Shown piece after piece: positions 17,012 through 26,260 of a stretch of 46,331 nt of DNA; position 1 is the first letter of the stretch, and every line of letters begins with the position of its first letter. Under the pieces are notes generated by a model. That model was not told the origin of the DNA, made no database searches, and saw nothing but the letters and a program-made list of their open reading frames with translations. A program made the position numbers and the translations under genes. Location: the NCBI GenBank assembly GCA_016199545.1, contig JACQGN010000136.1, positions 1 through 46,331 on the forward strand, read 5' to 3'. The stretch is from Betaproteobacteria bacterium (GTDB lineage Bacteria; Pseudomonadota; Gammaproteobacteria; Burkholderiales; SG8-41).

Positions 17012-18319
17012 ATGAGACCGATGGCTGCAAGGAAGTCGGGCACACCATTGCACGAGCTTTCCGCCGCCGAAATTATTGAGGCCGTTGCAACCGGCGATAC
17101 GACTTGCGAAGCAGTCGCACGCGCGTGCCTGGACCGGATTGCCGCGCGCGAGCCGCATGTGCAGGCTTGGCATTACCTCAATCCCGAGCAGGTGATCGCC
17201 CAAGCGCGGGCCCTCGACAAAAGCGGCAAGCGCGGGCCACTCCTCGGCGTGCCATTCGGCGTCAAGGACATCATTGATACTTGCGACATGCCGACCGAGT
17301 ACGGCTCGCCGATCTATGTCGGGCATCGACCAGCGAGTGACGCCGCCTGCGTTGCGCTGAGCCGCAAAGCCGGCGGTGTGTTGATGGGCAAGACCGTGAC
17401 CACCGAGTTCGCGAATCGGCACCCCGGGAAGACCCGCAATCCATTGGACCCTGCGCGCACTCCCGGCGGATCCTCGAGTGGGTCGGCGGCTTCCGTCGCT
17501 GACTACATGGTCCCGGTTGCCCTCGGTACCCAGATCACGGGATCCACCATCAAGCCTGCGTCGTTCTGCGGCGTATTCGGTTATCGCCCGACCTACGGCG
17601 ACTTGCGTTGCGCCGGCGTCAAGGAAGCCTCAGGCTCTCTCGATACACTTGGGTTGTATGCGCGTTCGATTGAGGACATCTCGCTATATCGCGATGTCTT
17701 ACTCGGCATCGAACCGGAGCCGATCCCGAGTGATGTGCCCGTTCCCAAGGTCGGTTTCTGTCGCACTACGTTATGGCATACCGTCGAGCCGACGACGCAG
17801 AAGCTGCTCGAAGATGCGGCACAACGGCTGGCGCGAGCCGGTTCCAGGGTCGAGGACGTGAACCTGCCGCCCGAGTTCGGGGGTATTCCGGAGGCGCATC
17901 GCTGGATTTCAAGCTTCGAATTCTCCCGAAATTTCACCTGGGAGATCGAGAATTATTGGGGCAAGATCAGCGAAACCTTGCGCAATGGCCGCTTGAAGCA
18001 TGGTCTGTCGTGCACCTTTGACCAATACCGCAGAGCCCGAGAGTTCGCTGCGCACTGCCGGCGCCAGCTCAGAACCGCTTTTGATCAGCATGACGTGCTG
18101 CTTACGGCACCCGTGGTTGGCGAGGCGCCCATCGGCTTGGACGATACCGGCAACTCGGCTCTCTGCGCGATCTGGACGACCGTGCATGTGCCGGTTCTGA
18201 CCGTTCCGGCATTTACCGGTTCGAACGGCCTGCCAATCGGTGCGCAGCTCATTGGCAGGGGCGGTGACGACCGCAAGCTCTTCGCGAACGCACACTGGAT
18301 CTATCGCCAACTGCGTTAA
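17012..18319 (+). CDS. Amidase-signature-family amidase
   Basis: 435 residues with the amidase signature: catalytic Lys near residue 85 in GVPFGVKDIID, the Gly/Ser-rich loop TPGGSSSGSAASVAD near 155, and the nucleophile Ser near 178 in GTQITGSTIKPASFCGVFGY. It hydrolyses an amide to acid and ammonia in the cytoplasm; substrate unknown. The usual GTDTGGS motif is changed to GTQITGS, which is common in diverged amidases. Start ATG 17012 is preferred to the track's 16979, which lacks family sequence. It follows the UGSC pair after about 240 bases that hold nothing I recognise. Confidence 0.87.
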   Translation: MRPMAARKSGTPLHELSAAEIIEAVATGDTTCEAVARACLDRIAAREPHVQAWHYLNPEQVIAQARALDKSGKRGPLLGVPFGVKDIIDTCDMPTEYGSPIYVGHRPASDAACVALSRKAGGVLMGKTVTTEFANRHPGKTRNPLDPARTPGGSSSGSAASVADYMVPVALGTQITGSTIKPASFCGVFGYRPTYGDLRCAGVKEASGSLDTLGLYARSIEDISLYRDVLLGIEPEPIPSDVPVPKVGFCRTTLWHTVEPTTQKLLEDAAQRLARAGSRVEDVNLPPEFGGIPEAHRWISSFEFSRNFTWEIENYWGKISETLRNGRLKHGLSCTFDQYRRAREFAAHCRRQLRTAFDQHDVLLTAPVVGEAPIGLDDTGNSALCAIWTTVHVPVLTVPAFTGSNGLPIGAQLIGRGGDDRKLFANAHWIYRQLR

Positions 18320-18533
18320 TCGGACGCTTCCTTTTGACCCATGGCTATGCAAGTGCTAGTTTAGGGTACGTGGCAGAGTGTCGTACTCACTTCCCTCGGC
18401 TGCGGGTGAGGTTAAGGAGGGAAGTAATTCTGTCATACGCTCTTGGCACTTAGAGTTCCCGAGCGCATTGAGATGGAGCGGCGCGGCACCCACTCGAACT
18501 GAACGGATCGCATATCAACGTGAAGGAGAGTCT

Positions 18534-19475
18534 GTGGACACCGGCGTGAAAGGCGAAAGCGGGACGGCAACCACGAATTGGGGCGGCACGATACCCTATA
18601 TCGATCCGCATGTTCATATGGCCGATCTCGGTTGGGACGCGCTGGAATCGATGGGCATAGGCGGCATGGCCGCTGCGGTGAACCCGATGGCGCGGCCGGA
18701 CGTCGTTATCAAGAAGCGCTCCGGCGCGTTCGACGCAGACGACATATTGCGCTGCTGGGACCACATGCTGTGGTTGGCGGAGAGGTTCGAGAAGACGTTT
18801 TTCTACAAGGTTTATGTTGCCCTGTCCTGGGGCTCGAATTCGCGTGTTCACGATGTCGATCGGCTTCATCGTGCGCTGGCGGATTATCTCAAGCATGGAC
18901 GCGTGGTTGCCGTGGGAGAACTTGGGTTGGATCCCTATCAATGGAGCACCACTGTGTCTCAGGAGGACTCGGAGGCGATCATCGCGGAGCAGCTGTCGGT
19001 GGCAAAGGACCTGAACGTGCCTGTGGTGTTACACAGCCCCATGCTCAAATCCAGTGCGCACTATATCGAGGGGCCCAAACTTCCAGACGGTGCCCCGGCC
19101 TGGCCGTTCAAGGTCTCAACGGCAAAACGCACCTTCGCGATCGCGGAGAGAGTGGGGCTCGACCACACGCAGGTGGTCATCGACCATTCCGACAATGACC
19201 TGATCCAATGGGCTCTGGAGAACACCAACGCATATGTCGCCATCAGCGGAGCGTGCGTTTGGCGCGGGATCGCCCCATGGCAGGCCGCGCAGTGGGTCCA
19301 GAAATACGGGCCCGAGAGGATCATGGTCAATTCAGATGCGCATCAGCATCTTTCCATGGATGCTTTGTGGCTTCCCCGCACTATTCGGGAGATGCGCCGC
19401 GTGGGGTTGGAGGAACCAATCATCCGGCGTGTCGTTTACGAGAATCCGAAGAAGTTCTACCGGCTTTCGATTTAG
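18534..19475 (+). CDS. TatD/amidohydrolase-type metal-dependent hydrolase
   Basis: 313 residues from GTG 18534, which has AAGGAG five bases ahead. The ORF track start at 18378 adds 52 residues with no family character. Metal-site residues are visible in IDPHVHMADLG (HxH), AVGELGLDPYQ (Glu bridge), PVVLHSPML (His), VVIDHSDND (His) and IMVNSDAHQHL (Asp), the TatD/PHP-like TIM-barrel layout. It would hydrolyse an amide, ester or lactone. It follows the amidase on the same strand, so the two may act in sequence on one compound. Substrate not evident. Confidence 0.83.
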   Translation: MDTGVKGESGTATTNWGGTIPYIDPHVHMADLGWDALESMGIGGMAAAVNPMARPDVVIKKRSGAFDADDILRCWDHMLWLAERFEKTFFYKVYVALSWGSNSRVHDVDRLHRALADYLKHGRVVAVGELGLDPYQWSTTVSQEDSEAIIAEQLSVAKDLNVPVVLHSPMLKSSAHYIEGPKLPDGAPAWPFKVSTAKRTFAIAERVGLDHTQVVIDHSDNDLIQWALENTNAYVAISGACVWRGIAPWQAAQWVQKYGPERIMVNSDAHQHLSMDALWLPRTIREMRRVGLEEPIIRRVVYENPKKFYRLSI

Positions 19476-19780
19476 TAGCTTACTCTTGGGAACGAGTAGG
19501 AAGTCGGGTGCCACGTTACCTGTTCGCGTTAAAGGCAGATGGGCTGATCCGGAGCGGCTCGCGCCCGTCGAACGGGTCGGGCGGCACCTCCAGTTCTCCG
19601 ACGCGGCAACTGTTTGCCTCAAGAGTATGCCAAAAGGGACGAACATCGATATGCCGATTTCACGATCTCTTGGTACTACGGTTTCGCTGGGCAGGAGACG
19701 GCGCGGCGGGCGCGGTTAATGAGCTTGCGCGAACGCGAACGGCACGCGACCGATGATGGACGAACTGAGAGGAGGCTGAT
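19476..19780. other. Intergenic stretch with no gene recognised
   Basis: Short open frames cross this region, but none shows family features or a ribosome site. At the right edge AGGAGG precedes the Bug gene at 19781. Confidence 0.35.
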
Positions 19781-20803
19781 ATGGAGACGAGGTACTGCAG
19801 TGACAAGCGAATTTCGCGAAGCGTAACGCTCGGATTGGCAGTGCTCGCGGCAGGGTGGGCGGCCGCTGGCGCCGCGCAACCAGCGGCGTGGACTCCGGAA
19901 AAAGCTGTCGAGCTCATCGCGCCCAGCGGCCCGGGCGGGGGCACCGACAGGACCGCGCGGCTTATACTGAAGATCTGGCAGGACAAGCGCTTCCTTGAGG
20001 TGCCGGCGGGAGTGGTAAACAAGCCCGGTGGCGGTGGCGCGGTGAGCCTTGCGTATCTCAAGCAGCACACTGCCGACCCGCATTTCTTGCAGGTGGCGCC
20101 CGCGCTCCTGCTCACCAACCATATAAGCGGCAGGAGTCCCCACCATTACACCGACTTCACTCCGCTCGCATTGCTCAACAGCGAGTACGTTGGCTTCGCG
20201 GTCAAGGCGGACTCTCCGATCAAGACGATCCATGATCTCTCCGCGCGGCTGCGCCAGGATGCTTCCGCCGTCAGCATCGCGGTGGGCACCAGTCTCGGCG
20301 GGGCGAATCATATCGCTGCCGCGCTGGTTGCGCGGGCGGGCGGTGGCGACATGAAGAAGTTGAAGACTGTCGTGTTCAAGTCGTCGGCGGAATCAATGGT
20401 CGCTGTCTTGGGCGGGCACGTCGATGTGGTTGCCTCGAGCGCTTCTTTGATCCTGCCTCACTTCAAGTCTGGAGCGGTGCGCATTCTTGCGATGTCGGCG
20501 CCGAAGCGCGTGAGCGGCGTGCTTGCGACGGTTCCGACATTGAAGGAGCAGCAGATCGATGCGGTCGTTGACAATTTTCGCTTATTGATTGGAGTTTCCG
20601 ACTTGCAACCTGCGCAAGTCGCCTACTGGGACGGCGTCATGGCGCGGCTGACGCAATCCGATGAGTGGCGCACAAATCTCGAGCGGAACCTTTGGGAGAA
20701 TACGTATATGAACAGTCGCGACACCAGAAAATATCTCGACGCCCAATATCCGGAGCTGAAAGAGATTTTGACCGAACTGGGAATGGTGAAAGCGGCGAAG
20801 TGA
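19781..20803 (+). CDS. Divergent TTT-family periplasmic binding protein
   Basis: 340 residues, ATG preceded by GAGAGGAGG. It has a signal peptide (SVTLGLAVLAAGWAAAGAAQ) and then AWTPEKAVELIAPSGPGGGTD, the same subtype as the gene at 4235 (WKPQKNVELVVGAQPGGAND). VPAGVVNKPGGGGAVSLAYL stands in place of the DNRPGAGG motif of classical Bug proteins, and the tail is ELKEILTELGMVKAAK. Periplasmic capture of a small organic acid is likely. It precedes the argininosuccinate-lyase-like gene. Confidence 0.82.
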   Translation: METRYCSDKRISRSVTLGLAVLAAGWAAAGAAQPAAWTPEKAVELIAPSGPGGGTDRTARLILKIWQDKRFLEVPAGVVNKPGGGGAVSLAYLKQHTADPHFLQVAPALLLTNHISGRSPHHYTDFTPLALLNSEYVGFAVKADSPIKTIHDLSARLRQDASAVSIAVGTSLGGANHIAAALVARAGGGDMKKLKTVVFKSSAESMVAVLGGHVDVVASSASLILPHFKSGAVRILAMSAPKRVSGVLATVPTLKEQQIDAVVDNFRLLIGVSDLQPAQVAYWDGVMARLTQSDEWRTNLERNLWENTYMNSRDTRKYLDAQYPELKEILTELGMVKAAK

Positions 20804-21193
20804 CGGTGAAAGCGAGTTGTGCGTGGAAATCCATGCGGCAGAGGGGGCAACGATCGGCACGCGCGGAGTTTTCGATAAATCGCAGAAGCGGCCTGTAACA
20901 GAGCGGGTGAGATCGATGCTGGAGCAGCCGTGGGCGCCTTATGTCCAGAGTTGCCAGTCTGCGCGCCGTGAACTCCCGCAACACGGCGGGCAAACGGTAA
21001 TGTTTGCGGTGCGGTGTGGTGAGCCGCGGCGCGAAGTGTCAGCCGCTCTACGCGCGCACCGGACGCTGGATGAGAATCTGGGGAGATTCAAACAGGATCC
21101 CGTCAAGGGCGACCGGTTTTTTTGCGTCGGTGTCCGGAGGGATACAAGAGCTCGTGCTGTTATGGCCGGCGCCTTCATTGGGGGCAGCGCGCA
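20804..21193. other. Intergenic stretch with no gene recognised
   Basis: 390 bases between the Bug gene and the lyase gene. The open frames have no family features. I see no clear promoter, terminator or RNA. Confidence 0.35.
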
Positions 21194-22687
21194 ATGAGCT
21201 TCTTCTGGCAGGGTAGATTCGAAGAGAGTCCGAGCGACCTTCTAAAGCACTATTACGCCGACGCATTGCGGCAGCCGATCTTCCTCGAGGCCCTTCACGC
21301 ATGGGACAAAGCACAGATCGTCATTTTGGCGGAACAGAAATTGGCGCCGCTGGACTCTATCGAATGTCTGGTGAAGTCGCTGGACGCGATGGAAAAGGAA
21401 GGTGTGGTAAGCGCTCGATCCAAGGAATGGAACGTGATCCACGGCGGCGAAGAATACATGCGGCGGACCTGCGGAGAAGAACGATCCGGTTGGCTACACG
21501 TCGGGCGATCCAGCGCGAGCATCCGCTCCGTGGCCTCGCGCGTCGCGTTCCGTAAGTTGCTTCAGGAGGTCATGGCGTCGACGATTGAATTAAGGTCGTC
21601 ACTGATGGAAGCCGCACGGGAGCACATAGAAACCGTGATGCCTGGATACAGCTATATTCAGCAGACCGAGCCCTGCACGCTTGGTTTCTATCTTATGTCG
21701 TGGGTCGGTCCTCTGGAAAGAGATTTTCGAAGATGCCTCAATGCCTACCGCAATACGAACATCAGTTCCGTGGGAACAGGCGGCGGCTTCGGCATCGAGT
21801 TCAACATCGATCTGGAACGTCTTGACGAGCTATTGGGTTTCGACGCCGCGCCGTCAAATGCCCGCGACGCGGTCCGCAATTACGATTACCTGATAGAAAC
21901 CTACACGGTACTCGCGCTTCTGCACAATACGATCGGGCGCATGGCCATGGACTTACTGATCTGGCACAGCGCGGAATTTTCCGCAATTCAATTGCCGGAT
22001 CGGCTGTGCATCACATCGAGCATATCTCCTCAAAAGAAGATTCCATACGTGCTGGAATTCATCCATGGCACCAGCGGACTGATTACAGGGCGGCTGGTGG
22101 AAGCCCTGGCAATCAACAAGACGGCTTCCGACCAGCTGGAGGGGGCGACAATGCTTCCGGCGGAGTTCTGGTTTTGTGCACAGGAATCCCGCTACGCAAT
22201 ATCGGCTTTATGCGATGCCATTCAGGGAATGAAGGTAAACAAGGAGCGGATGTCTCAACTAGCCAATGATCACTGGGCGCAGGCAAGTTCCTTGATCGCA
22301 TACTTGGTGAAGGAGGAAGGTATGTCCTACCGCACGGGGCATCAGATATTGTGCAAGCTCATGCAGCGGGTCATGGATAAAGGCGTAAAGCCTTCGGACG
22401 TTTCGGTAGAATGGGTTGAACAGGCGGCGTTGGACTACACTGGCAAGAAGCTTGGACTGACCCAGATTACGGTGGACCGCATCCTCGATGCGGCCAATTG
22501 CATCCGAGAAAAGAAGTACCGTGGAGGAACCTCGACGGAACGCGTTGTGGATCATATTCGGGAAGCAGGTAAAGAGCTTTCTGCAGACAAGGCTACCATG
22601 TTGTCTCTGTCAGATCGCGTGCTCTCGTCACAGCACAAGCTTGAAAGCGCATTTGCAGCCGTCAGACACGCTGTGTTGCAGGGCTAG
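21194..22687 (+). CDS. Argininosuccinate-lyase-like (fumarase/aspartase superfamily) enzyme
   Basis: 497 residues. The superfamily signature is present in altered form as CITSSISPQKKIPYVLEFIHG near residue 272; ArgH normally has SSxMPxKKNPD. Other blocks are PGYSYIQQTEPCTLGFYL near 156 (the GYTHxQxAxP region) and an ArgH-type C-terminal domain with MSYRTGHQILCKLMQRVMDK. Such enzymes eliminate fumarate from N- or O-linked succinyl compounds. The changed signature (Met to Ile-Ser, Asn to Ile), together with its place outside an arginine operon, argues for a catabolic lyase with a different substrate (inference). Start ATG 21194 (MSFFWQGRFEE) matches the family N-terminus; the track's 21122 does not. 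Confidence 0.78.
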   Translation: MSFFWQGRFEESPSDLLKHYYADALRQPIFLEALHAWDKAQIVILAEQKLAPLDSIECLVKSLDAMEKEGVVSARSKEWNVIHGGEEYMRRTCGEERSGWLHVGRSSASIRSVASRVAFRKLLQEVMASTIELRSSLMEAAREHIETVMPGYSYIQQTEPCTLGFYLMSWVGPLERDFRRCLNAYRNTNISSVGTGGGFGIEFNIDLERLDELLGFDAAPSNARDAVRNYDYLIETYTVLALLHNTIGRMAMDLLIWHSAEFSAIQLPDRLCITSSISPQKKIPYVLEFIHGTSGLITGRLVEALAINKTASDQLEGATMLPAEFWFCAQESRYAISALCDAIQGMKVNKERMSQLANDHWAQASSLIAYLVKEEGMSYRTGHQILCKLMQRVMDKGVKPSDVSVEWVEQAALDYTGKKLGLTQITVDRILDAANCIREKKYRGGTSTERVVDHIREAGKELSADKATMLSLSDRVLSSQHKLESAFAAVRHAVLQG

Positions 22688-23033
22688 CCGCCTGTCAGGC
22701 TGAGCCGGCGGGTCGTCATCGCGCGGGTACGTTAATCGACATAGGCATACGGCATATCAGGGGGCGAGTCTTGACACATTTCTTGACGGCACATCCAATC
22801 GCTGGGGGTGCGTGGCGCGGGCGAGGCCACCGGCGGACAAGTCGTTGCCGACCTGTCCGAGCGCATCGAAGTCTTCTACAATCAAAGTTGCCGCCGCCCC
22901 AGGCTCGGCTCGCGCTTGCTGATTCAGTTCCTGCGGGACTGAATCATGCCTTAGCATGAGCCGCAGTTGGCGGATAGAGGCCACGCGCTTGGCAGACGAA
23001 AGACAGAGTCAAGCTTAGGCTGCACTGATACCG
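22688..23033. other. Intergenic stretch between convergent genes, with one hairpin
   Basis: 346 bases between the lyase and the asparaginase, which point at each other. I see no gene. At 22921-22945, GATTCAGTTCC-tgc-GGGACTGAATC forms an 11-bp hairpin. No T-run follows it on either strand, so it is only a possible terminator or protein site. Confidence 0.4.
22921..22945. repeat. Inverted repeat (11-bp stem, 3-nt loop)
   Basis: GATTCAGTTCC and GGGACTGAATC are complementary apart from one G-T pair. It lies in the gap between convergent genes. Confidence 0.5.
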
Positions 23034-24056
23034 TCAGTAGATCTTTAGCATGCGCTGGATCTGGGCCGGGTCCCCCGTGCACGTGAGCGCAAGCATCAGC
23101 AGGATGCGGGCTTTGCGCGGCAGCAAGTTGTCGGCAAACAGAAATCCACGCTCCGCCGCCGCCCTGCGAGCCATGGCGCGGCCGCTGCCGGCCTGACTCG
23201 TTACGACGACCGGCACGCCGGCTTCCGTCACCTTGCCCAAGGCGTCGAGGAACGGCCTCGGCGCCCCGCCGCTGCCGAGGCCCGCCGCTACGAGGCCCTT
23301 GCAGCCGGCCTGCGCGAGCGCAGCCACGGCCGTTCCGTCCACTCCTGCGTACGCAAAGGCGATCTCCACACGCGGCAGCGTCTTGATGCCCTCCACGTTG
23401 AACTCCGTTCGATAGGTGTGCAGGCGCGTCGTGTCGCGATAGAAAACCACTTCGCCATCCGAGTCGGCATAGCCGAGAAAACCCAGGTCCGCTGATTTGA
23501 ACGTGTCCAAGCGTGACGTGCTCGTCTTCGTCACCTCGCGCGCCGCCTGGATCTGATTGTTGAGAACGACCAGCACCCCCCGGCTGCCGGCGTGCTCCGT
23601 CGCCGCGACCCGCACGCAGTCGAACAGGTTCAGTTCCGCATCGTTGCTCATGGCGGTCATTGGCCGCATCGCGCCCGTCATGACGATCGGCTTTCGGGTC
23701 TTGACGGTCAGGTTGAGGAAGTACGCGGTTTCCTCGAGCGTGGAGGTGCCATGCGTGATCGCGATGCCTGCCGTTTCAGGCGCCTCGCGCAGGATCGCGT
23801 TGATGCGCCGCGCGAGCTCTACCCAACGCTCCGGAGAGACCTCGCCGCCGTAGGCGTTCATGAACTGTTCGGAGCGCAGCGACGCGATTTGCCTAAGTTC
23901 CGGAACATGCGCGATCATTTCATCGATCGTGTAGTGCCGGGCGCCATAGTTGTAATCGAGTAAATCGGTGCGGGAAGTTCCGATGCACGAAATACTGCCG
24001 CCGGTGCCAACGACGTGAACAATCGGCAGCGAGGGTGCACTTCCTTCGCGTTTCAC
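23034..24056 (-). CDS. Type II L-asparaginase/glutaminase-family protein with Asp-to-Ser change
   Basis: 340 residues from GTG 24056 (AAAGG six bases ahead); the track's ATG 24122 would overlap the upstream Bug gene. Family blocks are HVVGTGGSISCIG (nucleophile Thr), AITHGTSTLEETAYFL, PIVMTGAMRPMTAMSNDAELN and REVTKTSTSRLDTF (catalytic Lys). In L-asparaginases the second block reads HGTDT; here the Asp that pairs with the Thr is Ser, so activity on asparagine may be weak or the substrate different. No signal peptide is seen, so it is cytoplasmic. It lies directly after a Bug gene on the same strand, suggesting it works on whatever that protein helps import (inference). Confidence 0.84.
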   Translation of the reverse strand: MKREGSAPSLPIVHVVGTGGSISCIGTSRTDLLDYNYGARHYTIDEMIAHVPELRQIASLRSEQFMNAYGGEVSPERWVELARRINAILREAPETAGIAITHGTSTLEETAYFLNLTVKTRKPIVMTGAMRPMTAMSNDAELNLFDCVRVAATEHAGSRGVLVVLNNQIQAAREVTKTSTSRLDTFKSADLGFLGYADSDGEVVFYRDTTRLHTYRTEFNVEGIKTLPRVEIAFAYAGVDGTAVAALAQAGCKGLVAAGLGSGGAPRPFLDALGKVTEAGVPVVVTSQAGSGRAMARRAAAERGFLFADNLLPRKARILLMLALTCTGDPAQIQRMLKIY

Positions 24057-24076
24057 ACAGCGCCTTTCATCCGGAA

Positions 24077-25060
24077 TCAGTTCGCCAGCGGGACCTTTGC
24101 TGCGGTGATCGCCTTGCGCCATTTCACGATCTCTGCCTGAATGAAACGCAGGAATTCCTCAGGCGTCCCACCGGCAGGCTGCGCACCTTGCTGCGCCAAC
24201 GCGGCCTTGAGGTCCGCGGAGTCCAGCGCCCGCGTCGCGTCGGCATTCACCTGCCGCACGATATCAGGCGGCGTACCTGCCGGTGCGAGCAAGCCATACC
24301 ATGAATCCGTCTGGAAACCCGGATAGCCCGATTCCGCGATCGTCGGCAGGGCGGGCACGAGCGGCGAGCGCGTCAGGCTCGAGATCGCGAGCGGGCGCAC
24401 ACGGTTCGCTTTCATCTGCGGCAGCAGGACGGGCATAGTCGCCATCATGAGCTGCGCTTCACTGCCGACAAGGGCGGTCATGGCCGGACCCGCTCCCCTG
24501 TAGGGCACGTGCAAGAGCTCGATGCCGGCGGCGGCGCGGAATACCTCGGCGGCCAGATGGGACACGCCGCCCACGCCGGACGAGGAAAAGCGCAGCCGCC
24601 CCGGTTGCGATTTCGCCAGCGCGACGAGATCCTTTACCGATTTTGCAGGCACGCCCGGGTGGACCACCAGCACGTTCGGGACGCGCACGGTCAGTATGAT
24701 CGGTTCGAAGTCCTTGATCGTGTCGTAAGGCAGGGTGCGGTAGAGCGTGGCGTTGATCGCATGCGACATCGAGGTAACGCCCATCGTATAGCCATCGGGC
24801 GCCGCTTTCGCCGCGATGGCCGTACCCACCGTCGAACCCGCACCCGGGCGATTGTCGACCACCACGGGAACGTCCCAGAGATCGCTCAGTTTCCGCGCGA
24901 GCAGCCGCCCGGTGATATCGGTGCCGCCGCCGGGCGCGAACGGCAGAACGAGCCGCACGGGCTTGCTGGGATAAACCTGCTGGGCTGCGGCGGAGCCGGC
25001 AAGCGCCATCAAAACGCCTAGTGCTCCTACCCGCGCCACTACGGGGCAACGCTTCATCAT
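24077..25060 (-). CDS. Bug-family TTT periplasmic binding protein
   Basis: 327 residues from the first of two tandem ATG codons at 25060, with GAGGAGG ahead; the track start at 25195 is too far upstream. Signal peptide ARVGALGVLMALAGSAAAQQ, then VYPSKPVRLVLPFAPGGGTD, VVVDNRPGAGSTVGTAIAA, APDGYTMGVTS, PYRGAGPAMTALVGSEAQL, and tail WRKAITAAKVPLAN. Predicted periplasmic carboxylate-binding protein. The asparaginase-like gene starts 20 bases after its stop, so both form an operon. Confidence 0.92.
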   Translation of the reverse strand: MMKRCPVVARVGALGVLMALAGSAAAQQVYPSKPVRLVLPFAPGGGTDITGRLLARKLSDLWDVPVVVDNRPGAGSTVGTAIAAKAAPDGYTMGVTSMSHAINATLYRTLPYDTIKDFEPIILTVRVPNVLVVHPGVPAKSVKDLVALAKSQPGRLRFSSSGVGGVSHLAAEVFRAAAGIELLHVPYRGAGPAMTALVGSEAQLMMATMPVLLPQMKANRVRPLAISSLTRSPLVPALPTIAESGYPGFQTDSWYGLLAPAGTPPDIVRQVNADATRALDSADLKAALAQQGAQPAGGTPEEFLRFIQAEIVKWRKAITAAKVPLAN

Positions 25061-25511
25061 GATGCCTCCTCGGTCAATGTCTTGTTGTGTCGTCATTACT
25101 TCTCGCTGGCGGAACCAACCGACCATCGCGTCCATATGACAGACCGAGACTACATGCGGGCGCCTGCCTTGCCAAGTCATAGTCCTGCCGAACACGCTGA
25201 CGCCGGCAACCAGACCAGCTGCTGTGCAATGGCCTTAGTAGGCGATGCTCTCAAAAAGCGAACCGCTGCCAATGGTCCAGCGTTCAACCCAATCCATTCA
25301 CTCGGATAACTATCCTCGATATGCCAAATTCACACCGGACGTTCAGCGAAACGGATTGAGTTTGCGTCGGTTGACTTCGTTGACAGCAACGCGGCTCCGG
25401 TGGTAGTTTTCAAACGATCTACTGCGTCCGGTTACACAGCGGCATGTGGCCGTCGTCGGGATTGTCCGCACATGTCCACACATCCCGAAGCAGCGTCCAA
25501 AGGAGAAACTC
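25061..25511. other. Divergent intergenic region with no gene recognised
   Basis: 451 bases between the minus-strand Bug gene and the GFA-family gene. Open frames here lack family features. The promoters of both operons should lie here. AAGGAG precedes the GFA start at the right edge. Confidence 0.35.
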
Positions 25512-25931
25512 ATGCACGTTGATGGCGCTTGTCATTGTGGTCACATTACCTACTCGGCCGAGATTGATCCGGCGAAAGTGATTATCTGCCACTGTACCGA
25601 CTGCCAGGTGCTGAGTAGCTCGGCGTTCCGTATGGTGGTGCTTGCTGAGAAAGGCAGCTTTCGGCTGCTGGGCGGCAAACCGACAATTTACGTCAAGACG
25701 GCTGATAGTGGCAGAAAGCGCGCACATGCTTTCTGCCCCGCGTGCGGCACACAGATGTACGCCACTCCCGTCGTGGACATTCCGGAGCACTATGGATTGC
25801 GCGTCGGATCCATACGCCAGCGTGCACAATTGCGCCCTTCGCGGCAACTCTGGTGCCGCTCCGCGTTTGGCTGGCTCAACGACATTTCGACGCTACCGCA
25901 GAGCGAGAGCAGCAGCTTGACTCCGCCATAA
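25512..25931 (+). CDS. GFA (glutathione-dependent formaldehyde-activating-like) zinc protein
   Basis: 139 residues with the GFA/CENP-V zinc-ligand pattern: GACHCGHITY, then ICHCTDCQVLSSSAF, then HAFCPACGTQMY. These bind zinc in a Mss4-like beta fold. Many such proteins are annotated as formaldehyde-activating or S-(hydroxymethyl)glutathione synthase, but a true role is known for few. Start ATG 25512 follows AAGGAG; the track start at 25446 adds unrelated residues. No neighbour explains its function. Confidence 0.86.
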   Translation: MHVDGACHCGHITYSAEIDPAKVIICHCTDCQVLSSSAFRMVVLAEKGSFRLLGGKPTIYVKTADSGRKRAHAFCPACGTQMYATPVVDIPEHYGLRVGSIRQRAQLRPSRQLWCRSAFGWLNDISTLPQSESSSLTPP

Positions 25932-26260
25932 CGCGTTGTCAGTACGATCCTTCCTCGCCTATTGTTTGATCCGGCGCGCGAGACCGCGTTGCGCGCGCTG
26001 AACGTCGATCATCTGTTCGAGGCGCACCGGGCGAACCTCGCAATCAGGAAAAGCCGCTGCCTGCGCAAGGTCGAGTTCGATGTCATGCGGTTGCTGACGC
26101 CCACGCTTGATCGACGTCCGGTGGAGCAAGCCCTGGCCGCGTCTCGAGCATAACGAAACGCTATAGGTTAAAGCCGACTGCTCTTGCCCGCCCCGGTAGG
26201 CCCATGTAAGGTTGAGTTTGTGTGCCAGCAGCCGTGTTCAACGCGCACGATGGAGGCATC
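25932..26260. other. Intergenic stretch with an unrecognised 63-codon ORF
   Basis: A frame at 25962-26153 reads FDPARETALRALNVDHLFEA and onward. It matches no family I know and has no ribosome site. At the right edge GGAGGCATC precedes the Bug gene. Confidence 0.3.

Noticed and set aside
22921-22945. 11-bp hairpin as a bidirectional terminator
   Set aside because: No T-run follows on either strand, so it was listed only as an inverted repeat.
25962-26153. 63-codon plus-strand ORF after the GFA gene
   Set aside because: No ribosome site and no family resemblance; may be chance or an unrecognised remnant, so not called as a gene.
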